64,000 nt of DNA from Karstenula rhodostoma CBS 690.94 (taxonomy: Eukaryota; Ascomycota; Dothideomycetes; Pleosporales; Didymosphaeriaceae). Positions 1 to 10,907 of this stretch are shown here, piece after piece. A program made the position numbers and the translations under genes. Every line of letters starts with the position of its first letter. Position 1 is the stretch's first letter. Under the pieces are notes generated by a model, which had not been told where the DNA came from, did no database searches, and worked only from the letters and a program-made list of their open reading frames with translations. The stretch is from assembly GCA_010093485.1 (NCBI GenBank), contig MU001513.1:323696-387695 (forward strand), in the 5' to 3' direction.

Positions 1-247
1 GGGGAACTTGGAGATTGTGTACTATAGATATCGATTATACGTAGCTAATAAATATTTCGAAGGCTATATAACTGATAAAAACTCCCTGTCTCTAGACCCC
101 GGAGACCTAACATACACCACTGTCTGGCAGTTTTGAACAGGCTACCAAGTGTATGAGGTGCTATGTTATACATGTAATGCAGGGTTTGACAGTAGCATGT
201 ACCAGTCGTCTCCCTTTGAATTATTATTATTATACTATAGTGCTACT

Positions 248-1465
248 CTACTCGACCCAGATAACATTGCTGACCCCATCTTCTCCACCATACGTTCCCC
301 TAGGCGGCAGGACAAGATTCGTGACCAGCGGCCCAAGCTTTCCTGTCTTCGTATCCCGCTTGACGATGGCAATGTTCGCGGTCGTCTGTCCAGCGATAGC
401 AGCATAAGTGCCTGCCTCGTTAAACGAGAAAGAGCGCGGGTAGTATCCGTGCGCGTTGGTTAGTTCCTGGAACGTGAGCTTGCCCTGAGCGCCGATCTCG
501 AAGATGGCGATGGAGTCTTGTTCGAAGCCGAACGTGGTGTCGTTGCGGTTGGATGCGTATAGGAAGTCGCCGACGACGCGGATCTCGGCGGCCTTGACGG
601 TGACGTTGCCAAGAGGGACGTTGGGACCGTAGTTGGAGAGGGTCTGGACGAGCTTGAGGGAGAGGCAGGACTCCTTGGATCCGTATGAGTGGTCGGGGTA
701 GTTGACGTCGTAGACGCCGACGGAGCTGCTGACTTCGTTGAGGGAGTAGTACTTCAAGGCGCGCCCGGCCTGGCGGAAGAGGCCGTGACGAGGCCCGTCG
801 CCTGGGAGCGAGGCAATCGCGGGGCAGGCAGTGAGTTGACCAGTGTTCTGGTTGATCTTGAAGATGCGAGTCAGATCCGCACCCAGGTCAGGAACGATGA
901 GGAAGTCTCCTGTTGGGTCGGTGAACGCAGCATGCGGGTGGGGCTTGTCCTGGCGGTCAGGGCGGGGTCCAGGAGCAGCCATGGTGAACTCGAGCTTTTG
1001 AAGAGCCTTCGTTTTGGAAGTGATAGGCAGCTTGTACGTGGTGATTGTCGAAGGGGAGTACTCGGAGGTGACGAGGAAACTCCTGCCATCAGGACCTCCG
1101 TATGTAAACCCGTGTACCGAGTTCCCCTCTGTGTCGGTAGAGCCAGTGAGAGTCAGGGCATCCTTTTTGGTGAAGTCAGGCCCGACAGACCACTGCGATA
1201 GGTTGCCACTGCCCAGGCCCTCGTTCAACCAGCTTTCGTCGATACAGTAGACGGTGCGCGTCTCTTCGTCGAGGTGCAACCAGGTGGGCGTCACGCCGCA
1301 CGCAGTGATGTTCTGAACAACCTTCAGGCTGGCTTTTGTGGACGACTTGAAGGATAGGTCCAACGAATAAAATTGACCTGCAAAGTTCAAGGCCAGAAGC
1401 TTGACTGCCGATGCCTGGGAGAGCAAAGAGAGGCCCAGAAGGGCAACAGACTTGACGGGAGCCAT
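248..1465 (-). CDS. Secreted lactonase-family beta-propeller protein
   Basis: Single-exon protein of 405 residues. The reading frame is open for 27 codons further upstream, but the Met at 1465 is preferred because it is followed at once by a secretion signal (MAPVKSVALLGLSLLSQASA). Repeated blade-like segments (for example HGFTYGGPDGRSFLVTSEY, HPHAAFTDPTGDFLIVPDL, FLYASNRND) match the seven-bladed propeller family that includes 6-phosphogluconolactonase and fungal carboxy-cis,cis-muconate cyclase (PF10282). By family knowledge these enzymes open or close lactone rings; the substrate here is unknown, and the signal peptide argues for an extracellular or secretory-pathway role rather than the cytosolic pentose phosphate pathway. 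It ends in VSNVIWVE, a usual family-like C terminus. No intron is needed. Its nearest neighbour, the pectin lyase, has the same orientation and is also secreted. Confidence 0.82.
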   Translation of the reverse strand: MAPVKSVALLGLSLLSQASAVKLLALNFAGQFYSLDLSFKSSTKASLKVVQNITACGVTPTWLHLDEETRTVYCIDESWLNEGLGSGNLSQWSVGPDFTKKDALTLTGSTDTEGNSVHGFTYGGPDGRSFLVTSEYSPSTITTYKLPITSKTKALQKLEFTMAAPGPRPDRQDKPHPHAAFTDPTGDFLIVPDLGADLTRIFKINQNTGQLTACPAIASLPGDGPRHGLFRQAGRALKYYSLNEVSSSVGVYDVNYPDHSYGSKESCLSLKLVQTLSNYGPNVPLGNVTVKAAEIRVVGDFLYASNRNDTTFGFEQDSIAIFEIGAQGKLTFQELTNAHGYYPRSFSFNEAGTYAAIAGQTTANIAIVKRDTKTGKLGPLVTNLVLPPRGTYGGEDGVSNVIWVE

Positions 1466-2032
1466 TGCTGGAAGGAAACGATCTTGACGAAGGCTGCGTA
1501 GAGTATCACAGGTCCCTAAGTGCCAACAGAGGGGATTCCAGTTCATTTAAAGACCCCATGCTCGCCCATTGACCCGGAATCGTCAATCTCGCGCACCTAG
1601 GCGTGGGATCCTCTGTCCACACTTTTGGGATGGTGCCAGTGCAGGAACGACCTAATCCACGTGGTTTTAGCCTGCGATCCAATCATAGGCGCTCGTCTCC
1701 AGCCGACCGGATAAAATGCGGGGGGCGACGGGCACACTGTCCGACAATCCGGGACACGGGAACGTGAACGTGAATGTTCTAGAACCCATCAGCATGTCCA
1801 GCTCTCGCACGCAGGAAGGCTGAGTAGTTTGAAGAGTTTGGACGTCGCCACAAAATCGATAGGCTCGGGGTAAGGGAAAATGCGCTTGAATACGCGAACT
1901 TGCCGCGCTAGGCTGCTTTGAAATTGGATGCTGAAGAATGTATTTACAAAAGAAGAAGACCATCACTCGCGAAAGACTGGTTGTGATCAAACATCGACCT
2001 CGTCACCGAATTTCGCTCCTCCACAGTTTTGC
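1466..2032. other. Intergenic region without a supportable gene
   Basis: This stretch lies between the lactonase-like start and the pectin lyase stop. Open frames here are short and show no family resemblance or splice logic. It should hold the lactonase promoter and the pectin lyase 3' end. Confidence 0.5.
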
Positions 2033-3271
2033 CTAGATCTTGCCAATGCCGGCGCTTTTGGGAACACCCGACGCGTCCTTGTCAGCAGCAGCTGCCTTGC
2101 TGCTGAAGGAACTCAAGACGTCGGTGGCGGTGCCGGTGAAGTCGCCAGAGCCGGTCAAGTTGTTCTCAACGCATGCACGGCCGAGAGCACTGGAGCAGTC
2201 GGTGCCTGTGTAAAGTTTGCCCTCAAGGGTGGACACGGGGGTCTTGACGCCATCAAAGGTGTTGCCCTCAGCCAGAATGTAGGCACCAGAGTCAATCTCA
2301 AAGGCGTGGCCGGTGGGATCAATGTTTCCCCAGTAGTTGTTGACGGCGTGGAGGACAGTCTTACCACCAACCTTAGGGCCACGGCCAGAGGTGTTGTGGA
2401 TGTAGTTGCCCTTGAACGTCACTTGGTCGTCGGATCCGAGGAAGAGCACGGACCTGATGTCATACGTTAGTGAATCCTTTTCACGTCAAGAAGCATAGGT
2501 GTCGTACCAGTAGTGGTAAGCATTGCACTGAGCGGACCATGAAGTCGTGCCGTCAATCTCGCTGTTGGAGATGGTAACCTTTCCGGAAGACTCAGTTCCC
2601 AGAACGATGTGCTGGCGACCGATGAGCGAGGTCTTGACGTGGTCGATCCAGATCAGGTCGGCGCCGTCAATGGTAATACCGTCACCTCCCCAGACGTACT
2701 CGGGGTTGATACTGGTGACGTGGATGTTCTGGATGATGATGTTCTTAACACCGTTGGCCATGCGCAGACTGATTATAGCTTGTCAGTACGATCTCACAAA
2801 ATGAGTTACATGGCAGACGTACCCCTTGCCCTTGATAACACCCTTGCTGCCCTCTCCAATGATGGTCTTGTCCGACGCAACAACGATACCGTCGACGCCG
2901 GCCTTGTTGTAGGTGATGCTGCTTACCTTGGGCGCGTCGGGCTCATAGTTGGTGCACCAGTCGTCCTTGTTGATTGCAGTCTGGCACTGCGAGCCAGTGC
3001 CCCATGGCGAGCAACCGGCAGCTGTTGTCGTGCCCTCACTATCCGTGAAGTCGAATTCCTGGTTAAGGATGATAACACGGGGCTCGCTGTCGCCAAGGTA
3101 GGAGACCAGCTCATCCGTAGAGGTTGGAGTGACAGCTGTGGCAGCTCCTCCACCGGTGACACCCGACGCAAAACCCTCAGCGGCGCCGGAGACAGTCGCG
3201 CGCTTGATGGAAGCCGTAGGAGCAGCCAGTGCAGCGCTGGCGCCGAGAAGAGCGATCACGAATCGCTGCAT
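2033..3271 (-). CDS. Secreted pectin lyase (polysaccharide lyase family 1)
   Basis: Three exons read 3271..2823, 2768..2508 and 2453..2033 with GTACGT/AG and GTACGA/AG introns, giving 376 residues in continuous frame. Residues 1-16 are a signal peptide; a dibasic KR shortly after suggests propeptide cleavage. The body carries the PL1 right-handed beta-helix signatures: [19 protein letters not shown] (Ca/substrate-face region), [10 protein letters not shown], and the NTSGRGPKV segment holding the conserved catalytic Arg, followed by HAVNNYW. These match fungal pectin lyases (EC 4.2.2.10) better than pectate lyases, including the short conserved end SAGIGKI. It cleaves esterified homogalacturonan by beta-elimination outside the cell, so it is a plant cell-wall degrading enzyme. 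Length and intron positions look normal. The remaining doubt is pectin versus pectate specificity. Confidence 0.93.
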
Positions 3272-4116
3272 GATGATATGATGGTAGATGGACTGGCAGT
3301 CTTGTGAATGGCACAGATGGAAATGAGTGATGAACTGAAGTAAAGCGAGTGACCGGCAAATCGCAACTGTAAACGAATGAAGGGAATGGCTTGAAGGTTG
3401 AAGATAGGATGGGTGTCTTCTGCTCCCACCGTCTTGTTATATATCCATGGTAGCCATCATGGATAGCCCTCGGCACGATAGCTGCGCCGCCTACGCGTTG
3501 TCTGTCGTAAAGTGTGGTCGTTTCATCCTCGAGGAGCTCAGGCCATGGACCTGACGGGCCGTTTATTGTTTGTGGGTTCCTTGTGTAGGTCGTTGCTCCA
3601 ATGGGAAACCCAAGTCCACACTGACGCAAGCGCCTCATTCCTGGGAATCAATCCAGTACATCGCTAGGGCTCTAGCGTCCGCTGCCTGTTGTTGCTGGCG
3701 TGGAGATTGAATTTTCCGTAGACCTGTGTTTCGTCTTGCTGGGCGCTTGTTCGGTTTCGGCAAGCGCCTCACCATGTTTCGTCACTTCCCGGCGCATCGG
3801 ACGGGAGTGGCGCTCTTTCTCCCTCTAGGCGGCGACTGCGTACCTCTACGAGAACATTCGCGCATTGATTTGGGACACTGCATCCCTTTGCAATTTTGCG
3901 TTCTTCTTGCGTGCCATGTCTAATGAGTGACGAGCTTTTTCGTTGTCATTGCCATTAACATCACCTCTATCTCACAGACCTTTTCCGTGCTTGTTTCGTA
4001 CAGTACACGCGTCTTCTTCCTAACGCACTAACAAGATCGTCTCACAGCCAATCTACCTGCATTCGCTCATTACATCCTCCCCACGCACCCCACCCGCCTT
4101 GCTCCCGAGATGAGGC
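3272..4116. other. Intergenic region, pectin lyase promoter side
   Basis: No frame in this stretch shows a recognisable protein. The part next to 3271 is the probable pectin lyase promoter. Nothing else is supportable by eye. Confidence 0.5.
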
Positions 4117-5240
4117 CTAACATGATTTGGCAAATTTGCTGCGCGCTCTGAGACTGGGTCCATACCACCACAGCCCTACGATTGCAACGGATGGCGCATC
4201 CGTTTCAAACACCCAGATTTTTGAACAGCGGCTGGGAAAAGTGGATAGCACCGCATGCCATAGCGCTACGCAGGAACCCATTTGCTGCAAAAATACTAGC
4301 CGCATAGCGTGGGTAGTTGATGGGCAGGTATACAAAGATGCAGTTCAAGAGCTTTGACAAATCAGTTGGATAAAAGAATAACATCAAGAAGATGATGCCA
4401 GAAAGGATTAAAGTCTCCTAGAAACCCCATTGCGAAGCCGCTCATGACAGGTCCAAGCGTCGGACCGGCATAACCAAAGAATGACCAATAAGACAATGCG
4501 TAGGGGATTTTGTTGAATGCGTACATGTCGCTTGCTGATGCAGCACCGGCACTCAAGACTGTGCCACCGAAGAAGCCTTGGATGAATCGTATGACGACTA
4601 TGCCAGCGAAGTTACTGACTCCGCTACTGATCGCCGTCACAATGACGAATATAGCGAGCGATATCGTATATGGCACATTCCGTCCAACCATGGGTATCTC
4701 GGACAGTGGACTAAAGATCGGGGGTCCAGTTCCGTAGCCAAGAACGTGCATCGAGAGGACCAATGCCGATACCTGTCCTGAGGTGCCCCATTGCGTCTCG
4801 AAATGGCGTAATGATGGCAGACACGCTGTAAACTATGTTGCAATATGTATGTAAAAGTACTCAAAAGCATACATTGACTCACTCAAGAAGGCCAAGAGGC
4901 AGATCTGGAAGAACACAAACGCCTTCTTCGTGGCTGTCCAGTTCTGGGGTTATCTCGATCCATCGGGTTGAACCCTAATTCCTGGAATTTTGGCTGTTGC
5001 CCTCCGTGGTGATCTCTCTCCAGGTCTGTCCTTGTCTTTCTCGTCAGAAGAGGCTTGATCGGATCCATCTTCAGGATCCACATCGCGTTGAGCTCCGGTA
5101 TGTGGAACAACCTTTTGTTTCTCGGGTTGTGGTAGCTGATAGTTCTCCTTTTCATCCTCGTATAGAGCTGGATGTTGGTGAATTTTGTTGTCAGGGAACA
5201 GAAAAAGCAACGTCTCATTAGGCACCATAGGCTAATCACC
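4117..5240 (-). pseudogene. Decayed DHA1-type MFS transporter
   Basis: Pieces of a drug:H+ antiporter-1 transporter lie in order on the minus strand but cannot be joined. Near 4905-4960 is the pre-TM1 motif NWTATKKAFVFFQICLLAFL. It is out of frame with the preceding hydrophilic part (NPMDRDNP) because a C-run near 4945 is one base short of the expected DPENPQNW motif. From about 4840 to 4400 the frame reads GTSGQVSALVLSMHVLGYG, then RFIQGFFGGTVLSAG and SYWSFFGYAGPTLGPV (TM2-TM5). The intron-like gap between these two parts does not restore the phase. After about 4385 the frame jumps straight to a C-terminal-type segment, LPINYPRYAASIFAANGFLRSAMACGAIHFSQPLF, so the loop and TM6-TM10 are missing. 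Multiple independent lesions make a sequencing error unlikely as the sole cause. Confidence 0.78.
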
Positions 5241-6289
5241 TTGTTTGACCCTTCGCTCGACTGTATCACCATTCCGTAGTTCAGTGTGTAAGAGCCACCA
5301 TGCATTTTTTGCTCGCGTGGTCTACGAAAGATAAATGCCAATCAACAAAATGGGAGGACAATTCGTCTAAACATTCTTGAGTAGTATCTGGACCAGGGGC
5401 TTGTTGAACTAGATGTCGTGGGTACTGTGAGTATCCCGAAACCCCACAAGGAGGGACGAATAGTGGGACTGTACGAGTGTGTATGCAGTGTTCTGGTTGG
5501 ACGAGTGCTCCCGACCCTTGTTGTCCCGTTCTTTGTTGTAACACGAACCGGATCCAACAGGTCCCTTTACGTTCGCAGGATTTGCGGAAATATTGGCTCG
5601 GCTGTCATTTAAATGATTGTTCAAGGACTGTTTCCAATTCATTTGACTATCATCCCCCCTAGAATCCCCGAACAATACGATGGCCACCACCGACATGCCT
5701 GCGAAGCACACATCGGACACCCACATCTGCTTGAGCGAAGCCGATAGAGAAAATACGACACTGGGCACCGACGTTTCTACGGAGTCCTTGAAGCCAACAT
5801 TCAGCGTATACTGGCTTGACGGCACACTCGCCGGACGCGTTAGAGCCAACGGCGACTTCGAACCCAACGAAGCGAATATACGCGATGGAACGGTCTTCGA
5901 TTTCTGGAGTCAACGGGCTGGCTATGTGGACAACCAGCAGTTCCGATCGAGTTGATGACTTTGGATTTGGTATGTTCTTTTGGAAACGTATATATTTTCG
6001 ATGGCAGCTGACGGATGCGCAGGAACACCTCCGGAGTTTGGAGTTTGGTGAAGCATGAGGATAGTGAAGCTCGGCGTATGAAGATATGTAGACAGGTCTC
6101 CTCCAAGTTGGCCTAGATATGGAAGGTGTTTCGTACAATTGCGAATGATTTGGCTTCAACGTGCTCCCTGAAGACCATCTTCCATTGAACGCTTTTTTGA
6201 CGTGACGTAAGGCTGTGCTGCACACTTAAGCGTTCAATGTCGTTCTTCCATGGTAGCTATGGACCTGTACGCCATAATTGGGTACGACT
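5241..6289. other. Gene-poor stretch between pseudogene and repeat cluster
   Basis: Only short overlapping frames occur here. One plus-strand frame (5680..5955) encodes 91 residues but matches nothing I recognise and has no splice context. I see no supportable gene. Confidence 0.45.
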
Positions 6290-6433
6290 GCAACGTCGAT
6301 GCGGCACAGGGCATGCTCTGTGTTAGACCCACCACATTCAGCAACGTCGATACGGCACAGTGCGTCGATGCGGCACAGGACGTCGATGCGGCACAGGGCA
6401 TGCCCTGTGCTAGACCCACCACATTCACCAAGG
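6290..6433 (+). repeat. Imperfect direct repeats with a GTCGATGCGGCACAGG core
   Basis: Two nearly identical units of about 50 bp (about 6292-6342 and 6383-6433) each start with ACGTCGATGCGGCACAGGGC and end in CCCACCACATTCA. Between them lie two shorter copies of the ACGTCGATGCGGCACAGG core. Differences between the long units are mostly T/C transitions. The array abuts the 3' end of the small membrane-protein gene at 6425. Confidence 0.85.
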
Positions 6434-6889
6434 CACAGCGTCCGGACCCCTCTCCATACGCATCACTCCGCTCATCCTCTCCTGTCTTGCTTCCTCAACC
6501 TCGCCATACCCGTGACCTCCATCCCATCTCTTCTTTAACCGCTTCGCCGCAAACTTTCCTACGCCCCAGACTGATGCGGCAACAATGGTGCCAGCAATGC
6601 CTGTTGGTGCAATCACAAATGCGGCGCCGCTGAACACAGTGCCCAGTGCACCCGCGCCAATCGTAGCCACGAGGGAACCAATGGCGACATACTTGGCATA
6701 ACGAACAATGCGCCAGAAGGCGAAGATGAGAGACGAGCGTAGGAGTCGCAGGACTGCGCGTGTACGACGACGCGTAGGCGCTGTGCCGGCTGTTGATGGG
6801 TCGTAGATGTAGCGCAGATTGCGCTTTGCTGTGCTGAGCGCAGAGCGGGAATGCGCGTCTATGACCTTCTCGTCGCTATGAGAAGCCAT
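6425..6889 (-). CDS. Small hypothetical membrane protein
   Basis: Intronless frame of 154 residues starting at the ATG at 6889. A basic N-terminal third (KRNLRYIYDPSTAG..RRRTRAVLRLL) is followed by two hydrophobic stretches: roughly residues 50-75 (SLIFAFWRIVRYAKYVAIGSL) and 78-110 (GAGALGTVFSGAAFVIAPTGIAGTIVAASVWGVG), rich in Gly/Ala. A basic, charged tail (AAKRLKKRW..EVEEARQER) follows. This looks like a two-helix hairpin membrane protein. I do not recognise a named family. Clean codon content and an uninterrupted frame favour a real gene. Its last codons overlap the end of the direct-repeat cluster, so the C terminus may have been altered by repeat expansion. Confidence 0.6.
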   Translation of the reverse strand: MASHSDEKVIDAHSRSALSTAKRNLRYIYDPSTAGTAPTRRRTRAVLRLLRSSLIFAFWRIVRYAKYVAIGSLVATIGAGALGTVFSGAAFVIAPTGIAGTIVAASVWGVGKFAAKRLKKRWDGGHGYGEVEEARQERMSGVMRMERGPDAVPW

Positions 6890-7937
6890 TGCGAATGTTC
6901 GGATTAGTGGATTGCTTTCCTCTGCTCGCGTTGTAGAGCAAGATCGCTAGCGTGAGGTGAGGTTTTATCATGACGTCATTGGTCAATATGCATTCATCCG
7001 CTAGTGTTCAGCTCACGCTGTCAACAACACTCACCCCAGCTATGACATATCTCGGGACGCACACTCGAAACTTCTCTGGATACGGGAATTACTTTGACAC
7101 GTTCCCCTAGCATGATTAAACTGGCACTCGCCTCCAAACACCCGGCGAGGAGGCAGAAAGCTGACTTCAGCTGATGCAAACCCACATGCGCAGGAATCGC
7201 CCCATCAAGCATGCGACTCGCTGGTCCTGTATATCCTCCATCGACCTAACCGAGTCTTACAGCCAACATCTCTCTGCCATTGTCGAGCATCATGTTTTGG
7301 CTGGTAGAAAGCGCCTACTCTGTTGATAGGTCTCGGGATATGTTTGCGAGATGCTCGATAATCCTTCTCATCAATAAACCAGATCTCGTAAGCCCCTTCT
7401 TGCCTTCAGAAGCATGGAAAATGCTCAAACGATGATTCCATTACATTCGAATGAGTAAAACACCTTCGTGGTTACGATTCACAGGTTATAATCGGTGGCT
7501 TCGACCAATGGAGGCCAAGGCAGGGCAACCATTTGCAGGGACTCGTAACGCTCCGTCTCAGCTCAAGATCCGCAGGACAAACTGGAATAGTAGTTATCTG
7601 CTCCAATCAATCTTTTTCTCAATATGAACTGCTTGAATGTTTTGTTAGCATCCATCCACGAGGCTTTGCTGCCGGGAGAGCTTTGCGAGCCAACGAATCT
7701 TTTCGATTTGCATGGGCTTTGGACCGGCTTACACCTTTCCAGATCTTCTGCCGCAGCTCAACGGGTAAACTTAAGGGGCTATAGCCTGGATAGACTTGCG
7801 TATTTGGGGTGTTTGTTAAGCTGCATGTGGAATCTGAGACCCTGGCGCAACGACCACGTTGAAAAAGAGGCCTCTCCGGACCTTGTAATTGTAGTCGAAT
7901 ACGTTCAATGTAGTCGGCCCTGTGGTACCGTGCGCGT
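6890..7937. other. Gene-poor region with a possible F-box-like fragment
   Basis: Around 7720-7800 on the minus strand one frame reads SLPVELRQKIWK, the core of fungal F-box/2EXR-like N termini, but nothing recognisable continues on either side. It may be a relic. No other coding signal is supportable. Confidence 0.35.
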
Positions 7938-8150
7938 CTAGTGTTTCCCAATCCACTGGTAGATCGCTACCATCACGAGGACGAAGCAAGTGATTAGTAG
8001 AAGGCAGAGAAACAGAAGAAAAAGCCCAAGCTCTTTCGAACAGTTGAGAGACCCTGTGATGGGGCCCCATTGGGCAGGGGTGTTGTGTGGTGCGATGTTG
8101 TCGTTGTGTGCGACGGGGGCGTTGGGTGTAGCTGGTTCGCATGATTGCAT
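7938..8150 (-). CDS. Possible small single-pass membrane protein
   Basis: A 70-residue frame begins at the ATG at 8150. It has a polar N-terminal half (MQSCEPATPNAPVAHNDN...) and one strong hydrophobic helix near the C terminus (LGLFLLFLCLLLITCFVLVM) ending in IYQWIGKH. This arrangement resembles a tail-anchored or type I miniprotein. No homologous family is recognised and no intron is required. It could also be chance or an exon of a larger unrecognised gene. Confidence 0.35.
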   Translation of the reverse strand: MQSCEPATPNAPVAHNDNIAPHNTPAQWGPITGSLNCSKELGLFLLFLCLLLITCFVLVMVAIYQWIGKH

Positions 8151-8523
8151 GTTCGATTTTCTTATTGAATTTAGTGGAAGAATGGTTTCGGGCTCGTAAC
8201 GAAGAAGCCTTGAGTAGCGGGTGGAAGTTGGTTGAGAAAGGAGGGTGAACCAACAGGTGACGTGTTTACTTTTAAATCCGAGCATAGTGAAGAAGGTGCA
8301 ACGTCGGTGCGAGAGTGTCCAGAAGCAAGCTGTGGCGAGAGTGCAGAAGGTGCATCTCTTAAATAGGTGAGTGCCAGGCGACGTGGCAGGTTGTGTGACC
8401 ACGGTTGAGTTCCCAACAAGGGAAGCCGCAACCAACCAGGTGGACCCTCGCCAAATGCACCCAAGACCTAAGACTAATGAACATTGCGCTCAAGTAGCGC
8501 TTTACTAGGAGTGGACTGGATAG

Positions 8524-9066
8524 AGACATCATCTGCGCGAGACAGTTAGCCTTGTCAATGAGTGTACAGAAAGGAGTCGAACCAGTGACGGGCAAGAAGG
8601 CCCATGAGCCAAACGTGCCGGATTGAGAGACGAGTTCTGAAGCGTTTTGGAGTGTTCCTGTGCTTTGCGAGATGAGGCACTCGAAGATAGTCTGAGAGCT
8701 GTTTCCGTAGGCCCAGGTAGGTGGGCATCCGGCAGCAATGGCGAAAGCATAGTAAGATTGCGAAGGGACCCAATCTTTGTAATGATACTGCTGAGGCAGA
8801 TACGGCGACGCAGTTATAGACTGGGACATTAACGATTCGGATCTTAAAAGGATCTCGAATGTACTCACGTTGACGAACAACGACGTCCCAAGCGTGCCGC
8901 CATATGCAATATCTAGCAACATTACGGAGCCTGCGCCTGCTGATTCCCCGGATATAGTGACTCGACTGGGATCACCCCCGAACAGTTCAATGTATGCCTG
9001 GACCCATTGGAGGGCGAAGAGTTGGCGCCACGCAGGCTTCCTATTTATGTATGTACCAAGTGCCAT
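8524..9066 (-). pseudogene. Carboxylesterase type B remnant
   Basis: The minus-strand frame contains an unmistakable carboxylesterase/lipase type B core: FALQWVQAYIELFGGDPSRVTI, the nucleophile elbow GESAGAGSV, then LLDIAYGGTLGTSLF. A probable intron with a GTGAGT donor near 8865 follows; it happens to be open in frame. After it come ASPYLPQQYHYKDWVPSQSYYAFAIAAGCPP and QSGTFGSWAFLPVT. Upstream, the expected oxyanion-hole and NYR region is absent and the segment before FALQW is garbled. Downstream of FLPVT the family sequence stops, so the Glu and His of the catalytic triad are missing. Roughly one third of a normal protein of about 550 residues survives. It lies in the same decaying region as the MFS pseudogene. 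Confidence 0.75.
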
Positions 9067-10907
9067 ATTCTATTACGTCGATGCATATGCGGATGCGGGG
9101 AAATGCTAGTATGAGTATGAACCGCATCATACAGTTGACCCTTTGTGCTATAACTGCGGTTAGGAGAATAATGGACACAAGGACTAAGCCAAATCTAGTT
9201 GGTGTGTGATTTCCATTGAGATGAGTTGTTCTGAGCGAGGCCGGTACGGAAGTATCGGGCGCTAGAAAATACATGGCGTAAGCCACTCTGCTGGATGCTA
9301 TGGACACGAACTCCGGGGCACAGGAGGGTTTTATCACATGTTGCAAGTACCCAATCAGGGAGCTATGTTGAGTATGGGGTTAACCCCGAGGTCTGTAAGC
9401 TACCACGTGACTGAATACCTCCTGTGCCCCGTACCGTAGCGCAAGCGATCTTGGCTTGCAATGCATCTCACAGTGTTCTGGGGGTTCGTTGATCTCCGGT
9501 GACCGCGCCACAAGAAGACGTGCTGCAGTGTCTCCGTTCGCGATAAAGACATCCGAGAACAATTAAAACCGAGAGTGCTGCCCAGGGTATATTGTATAGG
9601 ACTTCTCGCGGTGCATTGTACGACGGAGGGTTCTCCTGTGAATGGACAATATCAAAGTCGCAGTGCTCGCTGTCTCGGGGACGCGCAGTCCAATGTCAAC
9701 CGGCCCGAAATAGGTAAGATGCCTTTCCCCCAAGCTATTGGCCGGCTGACTCGTTTTGAAAGTGCCGCGGACAACGGTGAGCGTGCAATCGAGGTGCAGG
9801 GCGCTTCCAGAGTAGGCAATCGGTCCGTGCGCTAAGGTGACCGCGCAGTCGGCTCCCCGGCCCTCGTTCGCAATTCACCGCTCTCATCTCATCTGCCCGC
9901 ATCGGTCGCGTCCTTGTCCCGAGCCCAGAACACGATCGGTAGACTAGTAGGCTTTGAAATGCTGCCCATGGGGACAGAACCCACGGCCGTCTGAACCAGA
10001 GTCAACCCGAAGACGTCCACGAGCTCTAAAAAGCGGGGTACGTGAAGAAGGTTCGACGTCCACACCCAACTGTCGGCTCTGAATCGCAACCCCAGGCTTT
10101 TCCCCTCACGCCCGGCATCGTTTGAGATTGATGCAGGTGCAGTGGCAAAGGTCGGCCCAAACTCACCTTTTCAGGCCCTTGGGACTTTCTTTTACAGAAA
10201 TGCCATGCGCTGAACACGTCATTGGTGCGCTTATCATCGTGGGTGGCCCCAAGATGCGGGAGGATCCTTCGGTGTTCACCCGTACCTGGCTAGCAAAGAC
10301 CGTCTTCGTCTTGACCCAGGATACCAGCCTCTCGTTTAGTGTACAGCACACAGCTTCAGTCACACCGGCACAAACTACGAACCACGAACCAAAGGGCTGC
10401 TGCTGCTGCGAGTTTTGAGCCCAGCTAACCAAGTGCTCGAGAATTAGCACACCTTCACTCATGGCATGGGGACTGGAAAAAGTAACGAGCCAATGATCGA
10501 AGGCCCTGGGACTGGTGTCCAGGGTGTCCCCATTGGGACGAACACCTTGTCCGGGCGTTGAATCGCACGTTGTCCCAGCCCAACCGACGGGTCCGTGGAC
10601 TCGCGATGATAGGAAACCATTTTAGCAATTCCGTTGGGCAGATCAGTTGCACCTCTAGCCTTGCCGTACTCCGGTGTGCAATAGAAGCTTCGACTTCAGC
10701 TCCTACTACTACGAACGTCTCAGTCTACGCGTCCTGGGTCTCGGGTTGCTCTGTAGTCGCCACGTGCAAGCCCTTGCCCCGTTGGTCGGACTCGTCTGGA
10801 TCCGGCATCTACGCCGCGTCTCTACTTAACCATAGGCCATCCCAGAATCTATCTCCGGGTGCCCCCTCAAGTAGTGTTTACGTGCGTTGCAACGTTGAGA
10901 TGTGCTC
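9067..10907. other. Long gene-poor interval
   Basis: About 1.8 kb without a coding frame I can support. Base composition is normal, not RIP-like. The right end is the promoter side of the rhodopsin-like gene. Frames seen here are short, mutually overlapping and lack family motifs. Confidence 0.5.

Noticed and set aside
5680..5955. 91-residue plus-strand frame
   Set aside because: Starts with an ATG and is open, but shows no motif, signal peptide or continuing exon; too weak to list as a gene.
6290..6433. CRISPR-like array
   Set aside because: Units are irregular in length, spacers are absent, and the host is a eukaryote.
7619..7951. Minus-strand F-box-like frame with SLPVELRQKIWK
   Set aside because: Only about 12 residues look family-like. 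There is no continuing domain or consistent exon chain; mentioned only as a possible relic.
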